Positions 1-7,175 of a stretch of 24,343 nt of DNA are shown piece after piece; position 1 is the first letter of the stretch; each line of letters starts with the position of its first letter. Below the pieces are notes generated by a model. The model was not told the origin of the DNA. It made no database searches and saw nothing but the letters and a program-made list of their open reading frames with translations. Source of the DNA: Syntrophus sp964555065 (lineage in GTDB: Bacteria; Desulfobacterota; Syntrophia; Syntrophales; Syntrophaceae); the NCBI GenBank assembly GCA_964555065.1, contig CAZKRB010000049.1, positions 1 through 24,343 on the forward strand, written 5' to 3'. The translations under genes and the position numbers were made by a program.

Positions 1-54
1 GAAGGTTAGAAGTCCCAATGGGCACAAAAGCCCAATTAACTGTAAAAGAAAAGT

Positions 55-82
55 TTGACAAAAAAAGTTAAAATTTTATTAT
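55..82 (+). promoter_or_regulatory. Probable sigma-70 promoter for ilvE
   Basis: A perfect -35 hexamer TTGACA (55-60) is followed after 16 nt by TATTAT (77-82), a 5/6 match to the -10 consensus. The surrounding DNA is strongly AT-rich, unlike the GC-rich sequence that starts at about 96. Transcription would begin near position 90. That leaves a leader of more than 220 nt before the preferred ilvE start at 314. I found no known riboswitch or attenuator in that leader. The promoter call rests on sequence match alone. Confidence 0.6.
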
Positions 83-313
83 TATAAATTTCTTGGCGGC
101 CTTGAAGACTCCGGTTTTTCCGGCTCCAGAGGCATGCACCAGGGAAAGTTCGCTGGGGTAAAGAGGGCGCCTCGGAATGAAATGCCGGGACGATCGGGGG
201 AATCCGGAGGTCGGTCCGGGTCGGAGAGAGGGAAAAGTCCCGACGGAAAGGTCGCGGCAGGCGGGAACGTTCGAGCGAGGGAAAGTTCAGTCATCATGAA
301 GGAGACAGTACTT

Positions 314-1390
314 ATGGACATTAAAGTGAATCCGGTGGCGCCGGAGTCGAGAAAAGCAAAACCGGCAGATGAAGCCACACTTGGATTCGGTAAATTTTTT
401 ACGGATCATATGTTCACCATGACCTATTCCTCAGGCCGCGGGTGGGAAAATGCGGAAATCGGCCCTTATCGAGCCATCTGCCTGCAGCCGACGGCGATGT
501 GCCTGCATTACGGGCAGGAAATCTTCGAGGGAATGAAGGCCTATCGGGGAAAATCGGGAGAAATCTATCTCTTCCGGCCCAAAGACAATATCCGCCGCAT
601 GAATGCCTCGGCCCAGCGGCTCTGCATGCCGGCGGTGGACCCGGATGTGTTCATGGACGCGATGGTCAAACTGGTGCTGCTGGACAGGGACTGGATCCCC
701 CGTGGACAGGGGGCGGCCCTGTATATCCGGCCGACGATGATTGCCACCGAGGCGGCCCTCGGGGTGCATCCCGCAGGCGAGTATCTTTTTTTCATCATCA
801 TCGGACCCGTGGGGGCCTATTACCCCGAAGGGTTCAATCCCACAAGGATTTACGTCAGTGAGGAATATGTCCGCTCCGTGCGCGGCGGGACGGGAACCTG
901 CAAAAATGCGGGCAATTATGCAGCCAGTCTTTATGCCAGTGAAATCGCCAAAAAAATAGGTTATACTCAGGTCCTGTGGCTTGATGCCATCGAGAAGAAG
1001 TATGCCGAAGAGGTGGGGACGAGCAATATCTTCTTCCTGGTCGGCGATGAACTGGTGACGCCCCCCCTGGAGGGGACGATCCTTCCCGGCGTGACCCGGG
1101 ATTCGGTCCTGGCGATGGCCCGCCACTGGGGGATGACCGTTTCGGAGCGGAGGATCGGCATGGATGAAATCGTCCAGGCTGCCGCTGCGGGAACCCTCAA
1201 GGAAGTCTTTGCCTCCGGGACGGCGGCCGTCGTGTCTCCCGTCGGTCAGTTTTATTATCAGGGAAAAGAATACCTGGTGAACGGCGGGAAGATCGGCCCG
1301 GTGACCAGGAAGCTCTACGAGGAAATTCTGGGGATTCAGTACGGCGATCGAGAGGACCCCTTCGGCTGGAGAATCAAGATTTCCGATTAG
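314..1390 (+). CDS. ilvE: Branched-chain amino acid aminotransferase
   Basis: This is a PLP-dependent class IV (fold type IV) aminotransferase. It interconverts leucine, isoleucine and valine with their 2-oxoacids using glutamate/2-oxoglutarate, in the cytoplasm. From the ATG at 314 the protein has 358 residues, the usual size for the type II BCAT subfamily (eukaryotic and many bacterial enzymes). The expected PLP lysine is K197, in the stretch TCKNAGNYAAS, matching the KLGGNYGPT region of human BCAT. The downstream motifs QVLWLDA and EEVGTSNIFF are also typical. The frame stays open upstream to an ATG at 134, with another ATG at 296. I prefer 314 because AAGGAG lies 9 nt upstream and because residues encoded before it do not look like BCAT. 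A TTGACA/TATTAT promoter lies upstream at 55-82. Family assignment is firm; the start is less certain. Confidence 0.93.
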   Translation: MDIKVNPVAPESRKAKPADEATLGFGKFFTDHMFTMTYSSGRGWENAEIGPYRAICLQPTAMCLHYGQEIFEGMKAYRGKSGEIYLFRPKDNIRRMNASAQRLCMPAVDPDVFMDAMVKLVLLDRDWIPRGQGAALYIRPTMIATEAALGVHPAGEYLFFIIIGPVGAYYPEGFNPTRIYVSEEYVRSVRGGTGTCKNAGNYAASLYASEIAKKIGYTQVLWLDAIEKKYAEEVGTSNIFFLVGDELVTPPLEGTILPGVTRDSVLAMARHWGMTVSERRIGMDEIVQAAAAGTLKEVFASGTAAVVSPVGQFYYQGKEYLVNGGKIGPVTRKLYEEILGIQYGDREDPFGWRIKISD

Positions 1391-1400
1391 GTGGGAATTC

Positions 1401-1446
1401 TCATCCACAATCTTGTGGAAAAGGCTGTGGATAGCTTTGTTGATAA
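1401..1446. promoter_or_regulatory. Cluster of four DnaA-box-like 9-mers
   Basis: Compared with the DnaA box TTATCCACA, four sites sit within 46 bp. They are TCATCCACA on the plus strand (1401-1409) and, read on the minus strand, TTTTCCACA (1414-1422), CTATCCACA (1426-1434) and TTATCAACA (1438-1446). Each differs from consensus at one or two positions. The three minus-strand sites start exactly 12 bp apart. An AT-rich stretch follows at about 1507-1531 (AATAATTAATAATTTTAAAT), which could serve as an unwinding element. This may be a replication origin, a DnaA-titration site or a DnaA-regulated promoter region. No dnaA, dnaN or other classical origin neighbour is visible here. The rest of the 240-bp gap (1391-1630) holds nothing else I recognise. 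Confidence 0.5.
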
Positions 1447-1630
1447 AGCGGGTAAGTCTTCAATTGTTACGAATATTGACCGACTTGCATAAGAAGCGGG
1501 CAAACAGAATAATTAATAATTTTAAATAGATGCTTCCTTTGTGCTGAAATTCTTGAAAATTGAGGCCCCTCCGAGAGGTATCAACAAGGACCAGGGAAAG
1601 AGGACTCGTTTCTTGACGGTATGGACTTAA

Positions 1631-2338
1631 ATGGAACTTAAAATGAAAAGACAATACGCCTTGCGCGCGCGGGTGTTTCTCCCGGTTCTTCTGCTGTGCG
1701 GCGCCTTTCTCATGGGAGGGAGCCCCTTGCTCGGAGCGGCGGATGCTCCGTCTCTCGCCTCCTTGATCAGCCGGATGCAGGAAACCTATGACCGGACCCG
1801 GGATCTCAAGGCGTCCTTCGTGCAGGAAGTCACCCTCAAATCCATGGGGCGAACGGAGCGGGAAGAGGGAATCCTGTATCTGAAGAATCCCCGGCGAATG
1901 CTGTGGGATTACCGGAAACCGCAGCCCAAAAAACTGATCGTCAATCCGCAGAAGGCGTGGCTCTACATTCCCGAGGATCGCGTCGTCTATGTCCAGAATG
2001 CCGAGCAGCTCTTCAAATCGAAAATGGCTGTTCGCTTTCTCTCGGGGATGGGGAAACTCCGGGAAGATTTTCAGGTGAGCTTTTCCGAGCAGGGAGCCGT
2101 CGATTCGGATGGCAACTACCGCTTGAAGCTGCTCCCGAAAAAGGCGGGGCTGGGGGCGGATCAGCTCAACCTCACCGTTGACAGAAAAAGCTACCAGATC
2201 GTGGAGGGCAGTTTCACGGATTCTTACGGGAATGCAACCCGGATTCGATTTCGAAACATTCAAGTGAACAATCGGCTTGCCGATCGCATGTTCAACTTCA
2301 CAATTCCGATAGGGGTGGAAGTTTTCAACATGCCTTGA
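1631..2338 (+). CDS. lolA: Outer-membrane lipoprotein carrier protein LolA
   Basis: This is a periplasmic chaperone. It accepts lipoproteins released by the LolCDE ABC transporter and carries them across the periplasm to the outer membrane. The 235-residue product starts with a basic N-terminus (KMKRQYALRAR), a hydrophobic segment (VFLPVLLLCGAFLMG) and a small-residue region ending near LLGAADA, consistent with a Sec signal peptide cleaved at about residue 37. The mature part has LolA-type features: LISRMQETYDRTRDLKASFVQE near its start, then the GILYLKNPRRMLWDYRKPQPK strand region and a C-terminal VNNRLADRMFNFTIPIGVEV. The ATG at 1643 (four residues later) is an equally possible start, since neither has a strong Shine-Dalgarno. 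The next gene starts 44 nt downstream, so lolA and the debranching gene are probably co-transcribed. Confidence 0.88.
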   Translation: MELKMKRQYALRARVFLPVLLLCGAFLMGGSPLLGAADAPSLASLISRMQETYDRTRDLKASFVQEVTLKSMGRTEREEGILYLKNPRRMLWDYRKPQPKKLIVNPQKAWLYIPEDRVVYVQNAEQLFKSKMAVRFLSGMGKLREDFQVSFSEQGAVDSDGNYRLKLLPKKAGLGADQLNLTVDRKSYQIVEGSFTDSYGNATRIRFRNIQVNNRLADRMFNFTIPIGVEVFNMP

Positions 2339-2382
2339 GGCGCATCGTTCGTTTCATCAAACGCAGCGGGGGAGGTGCAGTG

Positions 2383-4371
2383 ATGATGGAAGTCAAATGG
2401 GATTCGGAGGTTCCGGGTAGCCGGGAAGCGGCCTTGGAGATGGAATGGCTCGAAACCAACGGACTGGGGGGGTATGCCTCCAGCACCCTCCTGAACTGTC
2501 ATACCCGGAAATACCACGGGCTGCTTGTGGCCAACCTGGAACTTCCTCCAGGGCGCCATGTTCTCCTTTCCAAAGTGGAAGACTCCCTTCAGGCCGGAGA
2601 TCAGGAAATCTTCCTGTCCTGCCACCAGTATCCCGGCGCGTTTTTCCCTGCGGAATTTCCCTTGAAGGCCTATGAGTGGGATGGCTATCCCCGGTTTCTC
2701 TACGAAAGGGGCGAATTTCAGGTTCGGAAAGGCATTCTGCTGGTCTCCGGGGAGAACCGGGTGATGATCCGCTATGATGTGGATCGATGCCCACCGGAGA
2801 CAGTCCTTCGTCTGAAGCCTTTTCTCGCCTTCCGAAATTATCATGGCCTCGCGCAGGAAAACGCCGTCCTGAATGCTGAAACCCGCGACGAGAAAAACGG
2901 GTTCAGCATCCAGCCGTACCCTGATCTGCCCGCGCTGTTCATTCAGTCCAGTATCAAATGTTCGTTCACCGCCTCCCCGATGTGGTACCGTCATTTTGAG
3001 TATCTTGTCGAAGCCCGCCGCGGTTACGACTGGCGGGAGGATCTTTTCCTCCCCGGGATGCTGGAGGTGCCGGTGAAGGCGGGCAGCACCGTGATCGTGA
3101 CGGCGGCGCTTGCGCCTTTCAAAGGTCAGCCGAAGAAGGCGTGGACGGCTGAAGAGGGACGCCGCCTCCAGGCCATGGCCACCTGGGACAGTCAGGCGGA
3201 GCGCTTTGAAAAGGAGGATCGGGACAACCTGCGCTGTCTGCTATCCGCGGGGCGGCAGTTTCTGATCCGCACCCCCTCGGGCCGACCCACCATGATCGCC
3301 GGGTACCCCTGGTTCCAGGACTGGGGACGGGACACCCTGATTTCGCTGCCGGGATTGACCTTCTGTTGCGGGCGGGCGCAGGAGGGAATCGATATTCTCA
3401 ACGCCATGGCCGCCGTCGAAAAGGACGGTCTGCTGCCGAACACCTTTGCCGAAGGCGGGAATGAACACGCCTACAACACGGTGGATTCATCCCTGTGGTA
3501 TTTCTGGGCGGTGCAGCAGTTGCTGAAATATACGGGGGATCTGGAAGCGGTCAGAGAAAAAATGTGGCCGGCCATGAAAAGCATCCTCCGCCATTTTATG
3601 GCCGGGACGATTTTCAACATCGGGATGAACGACCAGGGGCTTCTTTCCGCTGGTGACGGCTGCCACGCCCTGACCTGGATGGATGCCATTGTCGATGGGC
3701 GGCCCGTTACTCCCCGGAATGGTCTGCCGGTGGAAATCAACGCCCTCTGGTACAATGCCTTGTCTTTCGCGGCCGATCTGGGGGATCGGTTCGGGGAGTC
3801 GGATCTTCTGCCCTGGGGCCTGCTGAACCGAGTGCGCCAGGTCTTTCAGGAAACCTTCTGGATTGAGGAGGGGGGGTATCTGGGGGATGTTTTTACTGAA
3901 GGGGGGCTCGATCCTGCCGTTCGCCCAAACCAGATTTTGGCCGCCTCGCTTCCCTTCTCCCCGCTGGAGCCCCATCAAGGGAAAGGAGTCGTCGCCTGTG
4001 TCCGGGAGCATCTTTTGACTCCCGTGGGGATTCGCACCCTCAACACGGAAGCTCCGGACTACCAGGGCTGGTATGCGGGAGACCAGCGGGCGCGTGACCG
4101 GGCTTATCATCAGGGAACGGTGTGGCCCTGGCTTTTGGTCCATTACGGGGAAGCCTGCCTGAGGACTGCGGAAGATCCACTCCAGGAAAAAGCGGTCCTG
4201 CTGCCGCTCCTTCGAGACCTTCTGGACCGTCACCTGGGGGAAGCCGGGCTGGGCTGCATCTCGGAAGTCTTTGACGGGAATCCGCCCCATCGGCCGGGCG
4301 GCTGTATCGCCCAGGCCTGGAGTACCGCAGCTCTGATTCACCTCTATTTTCTTTTGAATGAGACGGCCTGA
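2383..4371 (+). CDS. Glycogen debranching enzyme (amylo-alpha-1,6-glucosidase type)
   Basis: The predicted role is removal of alpha-1,6 branch points from glycogen in the cytoplasm, so that phosphorylase can continue. The protein has 662 residues. An N-terminal beta-rich domain comes first (about residues 15-260, beginning EWLETNGLGGYASST and NCHTRKYHGLL, both typical of archaeal/bacterial GDE N-domains). A C-terminal (alpha/alpha)6 glucosidase domain follows. Its signatures are WFQDWGRDT (310-318), GLLPNTFAEGG, the DAIVDGRPVTPRNG substrate-site loop, and PPHRPGGCIAQAWS (from 634). The ATG at 2383 is followed at once by a second in-frame ATG; GGGGGAGG lies about 8 nt upstream. The frame is open back to 2335 but nothing there looks coding. 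The storage-glucan theme continues in the synthase/phosphorylase fusion at 7176. A strong terminator follows the gene. Confidence 0.9.
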   Translation: MMEVKWDSEVPGSREAALEMEWLETNGLGGYASSTLLNCHTRKYHGLLVANLELPPGRHVLLSKVEDSLQAGDQEIFLSCHQYPGAFFPAEFPLKAYEWDGYPRFLYERGEFQVRKGILLVSGENRVMIRYDVDRCPPETVLRLKPFLAFRNYHGLAQENAVLNAETRDEKNGFSIQPYPDLPALFIQSSIKCSFTASPMWYRHFEYLVEARRGYDWREDLFLPGMLEVPVKAGSTVIVTAALAPFKGQPKKAWTAEEGRRLQAMATWDSQAERFEKEDRDNLRCLLSAGRQFLIRTPSGRPTMIAGYPWFQDWGRDTLISLPGLTFCCGRAQEGIDILNAMAAVEKDGLLPNTFAEGGNEHAYNTVDSSLWYFWAVQQLLKYTGDLEAVREKMWPAMKSILRHFMAGTIFNIGMNDQGLLSAGDGCHALTWMDAIVDGRPVTPRNGLPVEINALWYNALSFAADLGDRFGESDLLPWGLLNRVRQVFQETFWIEEGGYLGDVFTEGGLDPAVRPNQILAASLPFSPLEPHQGKGVVACVREHLLTPVGIRTLNTEAPDYQGWYAGDQRARDRAYHQGTVWPWLLVHYGEACLRTAEDPLQEKAVLLPLLRDLLDRHLGEAGLGCISEVFDGNPPHRPGGCIAQAWSTAALIHLYFLLNETA

Positions 4372-4471
4372 TAGGCCCCCCGAAGTAAAAAACGGATCTG
4401 GGGCCGTGGGGTCCCGTTATTCATTTTTCAAAGGACGGCAGGTTATCATGGTGGGGCCTGAATGTGCCATC

Positions 4472-4520
4472 AAGCCCTGTTTCCATAAAAAGAAACAGGG
4501 CTTTGTTGTTGATTTTTTTT
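4472..4520 (+). terminator. Intrinsic terminator after the debranching gene
   Basis: A perfect 12-bp stem (AAGCCCTGTTTC at 4472-4483 with GAAACAGGGCTT at 4492-4503) encloses an 8-nt loop (CATAAAAA). Downstream is a U-rich tail that includes a run of nine T from about 4513. It lies 100 bp after the stop codon and probably ends the ilvE-lolA-debranching transcription unit, isolating it from the kinase gene. The stem is also A-rich on its 5' side, so the hairpin could work on the opposite strand too, but no minus-strand gene needs it. Confidence 0.88.
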
Positions 4521-4684
4521 TCAACTTTATCAATACTGCAAAATACTTAAGGCAGGCCCTGAGGCGTGAGTAAGGGAAAGAGGCGGAGCATCCCGCCCTG
4601 AGAATTTTCCTTTCAGTCGGCGGCGCGAGGAGATCCTCTGGCTTCGGTTGCGCTTGAGGGGGATTTTCAGCATGACCTCGGAAG

Positions 4685-6640
4685 ATGAGAAGAAAAGCCA
4701 TGGCGAATGTACAGCCCGGGGATGAACGGGAAGCGATGAAAAAGCGGGTGCTTGAGCCGGAGGAAAGACCGGCGGAAACCGGGGACGGCGGTGTCTTTCC
4801 GGCTGAACAGAAGTACCGAAGCCTTCTTGAAAATCTCAGCGATGCCGTTTTCCTCCTCAGGATACCCGAGGGCGTCTATGAATACGTCAGCCCTGCCGTG
4901 ACGGAAGTGTTTGGTTATCCCGCGGAGGATTTCTACGGGAAACCCTTTTTCCTCCGGGACATCATTCATCCCGATTATTACGAATACTGCAAGGATAAGT
5001 GGGAGGAACTGCTGGAGGGGGCAGCTGGCCGCAGCTACGAGTATAAAATTGTCGACCCGAAAGGGAAGGAACGGTGGATTTTCCAGTCCAATAAGGGCAT
5101 CGTGGATTCGGAAGGCCGGCTGATCGCCCTGGAAGGGCTATGCCGCAATATCACGGCGCCGAGGCAGACGGTAACGACTCTCCGGGAAAAGGAAAGGAAA
5201 TATCGGCGTCTCTTCGAAGCCACGGGCGATGCGATCCTGCTGGCGGAAAAGAAAACGGGCAGAATCCTCGATGCCAATATGGCTGCCCTGGAGCTGTACG
5301 GCTACCGCCTCGAGGAAATTATCACGCTCCGGGTGAACGATATTTCCTCCGAACCCGACCCGTTGATCCTGACGCTGAAATCAACGGAGTCGCCCGTCTT
5401 GCAGCGCGATCACAGGAAGAAGGATGGTTCGGTCTTTCCCGTGGAAGCGAAAGTCAGCTACTTCATGCAGAAGCACGGAAAATTGGCCGTCATCACGGTG
5501 CGCGATATGACCGAACGCAGGAAAGCGGAAAAGGCCATCCGTGAGAGCGAGGCGCGTTATCGCAGTCTCTTTGAAGAAAACGTTGCCGTCATGCTTCTGG
5601 TGAATCCCAAGACCGGCAGGATCGTCGATGCCAATCCGGCGGCTTGCCACTTCTATGGCTACAGCGAGGAAGTCCTGAAATGGAAGATGATTGACGACAT
5701 CAACATCCTCTCCCGGGAACAGATGCTTCGCGACATGGAGCGGGCGCGCAAGCGGGAATGCCGGTACTTCTACTTCTTGAACCGACTGGCCAATGGTGAA
5801 GTCCGGGATGTGGAGGCTTATATCGGGCCGATCGAGATCGGCGGGGAACAGCTTCTCTATTTTCTGGTTCACGATATCACGGACCGCAAACGGATGGAAG
5901 AGGAATTGGTCAAGGCCCAGAAGCTTGAATCCGTCGGCATCCTGGCGGGCGGCATTGCTCATGATTTCAATAACCTGCTGGCAGCGATCCTGGGTAATGT
6001 CTCCCTGGCCAAACTTCATCTTTCTTCGGATAATCCGGCGTATGACAAAATGACGCAGGCGGAAAAAAGCTGTCTTCTGGCCAAAGAGCTGACCAGCCGG
6101 TTGATTACCTTTTCCAAGGGGGGAGGTCCCCTGCGGAAAAAGGTTTTGCTCGCTCCCTTTCTCCAGGATGCGGTGGCTTTTTTCCTCAGCGGCTCAAACG
6201 TCCGCTGCGAGTTTGAATTTCCTGAATTTCTGTGGCCCCTGGAAATCGATGTGGGGCAGATTCAACAGGTGGTTCGCCATCTCGTCGTAAATGCCCTGGA
6301 AGCCATGCCGGACGGGGGAACCATCCGGATCCGCGGGGAAAACGTGAATCTGGAGTCGGATGAAATGCCCTCCCTGAAGAAAGGTTCCTATGTCCGGATT
6401 GCCTTTAAGGACCAAGGGGTGGGCATTCCCCGGGAATACCAGGCTAAAGTCTTTGACCCCTACTTTACAACCAAGCCTCTGGGAAATGTCAAGGGGGCGG
6501 GATTGGGGCTTGCCATCTGCTATTCCATCATCAAAAAGCACGAAGGGTATCTGTCTCTCTCCTCCAAGCCGGGAGAGGGTACGACCTTCACCCTCTATCT
6601 TCCCGCTTCAGCGGAGGTTCCCGTATCCGTCCATTCCTAG
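4685..6640 (+). CDS. Soluble PAS-domain sensor histidine kinase (three PAS domains)
   Basis: This is a cytoplasmic two-component sensor kinase of 651 residues with no transmembrane segment. Three PAS domains are visible: about 40-155 (EQKYRSLLENLSDAVFLL), 165-285 (ERKYRRLFEATGDAILLA) and 285-405 (EARYRSLFEENVAVMLLV). Each ends in the usual DxT/D(I/M)T coupling motif, such as VRDMTERRKAEK and VHDITDRKRMEE. The HisKA region follows, with phosphoacceptor H426 in GGIAHDFNNLLAAILGN. The HATPase_c domain carries the N box (VVNALEAMPDGG), a G1 box (KDQGVGIP), an F box (FDPYFTTKP) and a G2 box (GAGLGLAI). No receiver is fused. The response regulator at 11544-12635 is a possible partner, but that is only inference. 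Start choice is uncertain between ATG 4685, 4700 and 4736. A stronger ribosome site serves an out-of-frame ATG at 4672 (see findings). Confidence 0.9.
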   Translation: MRRKAMANVQPGDEREAMKKRVLEPEERPAETGDGGVFPAEQKYRSLLENLSDAVFLLRIPEGVYEYVSPAVTEVFGYPAEDFYGKPFFLRDIIHPDYYEYCKDKWEELLEGAAGRSYEYKIVDPKGKERWIFQSNKGIVDSEGRLIALEGLCRNITAPRQTVTTLREKERKYRRLFEATGDAILLAEKKTGRILDANMAALELYGYRLEEIITLRVNDISSEPDPLILTLKSTESPVLQRDHRKKDGSVFPVEAKVSYFMQKHGKLAVITVRDMTERRKAEKAIRESEARYRSLFEENVAVMLLVNPKTGRIVDANPAACHFYGYSEEVLKWKMIDDINILSREQMLRDMERARKRECRYFYFLNRLANGEVRDVEAYIGPIEIGGEQLLYFLVHDITDRKRMEEELVKAQKLESVGILAGGIAHDFNNLLAAILGNVSLAKLHLSSDNPAYDKMTQAEKSCLLAKELTSRLITFSKGGGPLRKKVLLAPFLQDAVAFFLSGSNVRCEFEFPEFLWPLEIDVGQIQQVVRHLVVNALEAMPDGGTIRIRGENVNLESDEMPSLKKGSYVRIAFKDQGVGIPREYQAKVFDPYFTTKPLGNVKGAGLGLAICYSIIKKHEGYLSLSSKPGEGTTFTLYLPASAEVPVSVHS

Positions 6641-7175
6641 GCGAACGGCGCCTTTTCCCCTTCCCTTGCCGCGATGCCGCACCGGCCCGATAAAAAGGTC
6701 GCCGGGTTGAAATTGCGCTTGAGAAATTATACCCTTTCTGATGAGATACAGCCGCGTTTCACAAGCTTGGGCCGGGAGACTCTCTCTTTTCAGCGGACCG
6801 GGAGAAAGCCTCTTGAGGCGGCAGGCGCCCTAATGAGACGGATCGCGCTATCCGGCTCAGGGAATCTCCGATGTTCTACGCGGCCGGCCGGCAGAAATGA
6901 CGAGGCATGATTTCTGCTTTTTCCCTGTTACGGAGATCACCGCCCGCCTTGATCCCGCTTTCCGAGTGGCCGGTCGGCGCGGCGAAAAACCGGCAGGGTC
7001 CGGCGGCAGGATACGGCAGCAGACAGCGGATCGGTTTTATCCATGACAACAGAAGGATTTGCGGACGGAAACGGTATGGTTCCTACCCCTCGACTTTGCC
7101 TTGCAGACTTTCATCCATTACCTGAATATTCTGGAAAATCTTTCCCGGACGCTTCAATCATAAAAGGAGTGAGCA
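6641..7175. other. 535-bp gap without a recognisable gene
   Basis: Between the kinase and the glycogen synthase-phosphorylase gene there is a long gap. Both strands contain only short open frames whose products look like shadow translation of GC-rich DNA. A possible terminator lies at 6891-6922, and AAGGAG at 7164-7169 is the ribosome site of the next gene. I see no tRNA, no known riboswitch core and no repeat. Part of it is presumably the promoter and leader of the downstream gene. Confidence 0.5.
6891..6922 (+). terminator. Possible intrinsic terminator
   Basis: The arms GCAGAAAT (6891-6898) and ATTTCTGC (6910-6917) form an 8-bp perfect stem with an 11-nt loop. Five T follow immediately (6918-6922). 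The stem is only half GC and the T run is short, so it is a moderate candidate. It lies 250 bp after the kinase stop codon and could end that transcript. Confidence 0.45.

Noticed and set aside
180..290. RNase P RNA-like string in the ilvE leader (GAGGGAAAAGTCCC)
   Set aside because: Resembles the GAGGAAAGTCC core only superficially; no other conserved RNase P segments follow.
431..1408. 325-codon open frame on the minus strand opposite ilvE
   Set aside because: Its translation has no family character and it mirrors the codon pattern of the well-identified aminotransferase.
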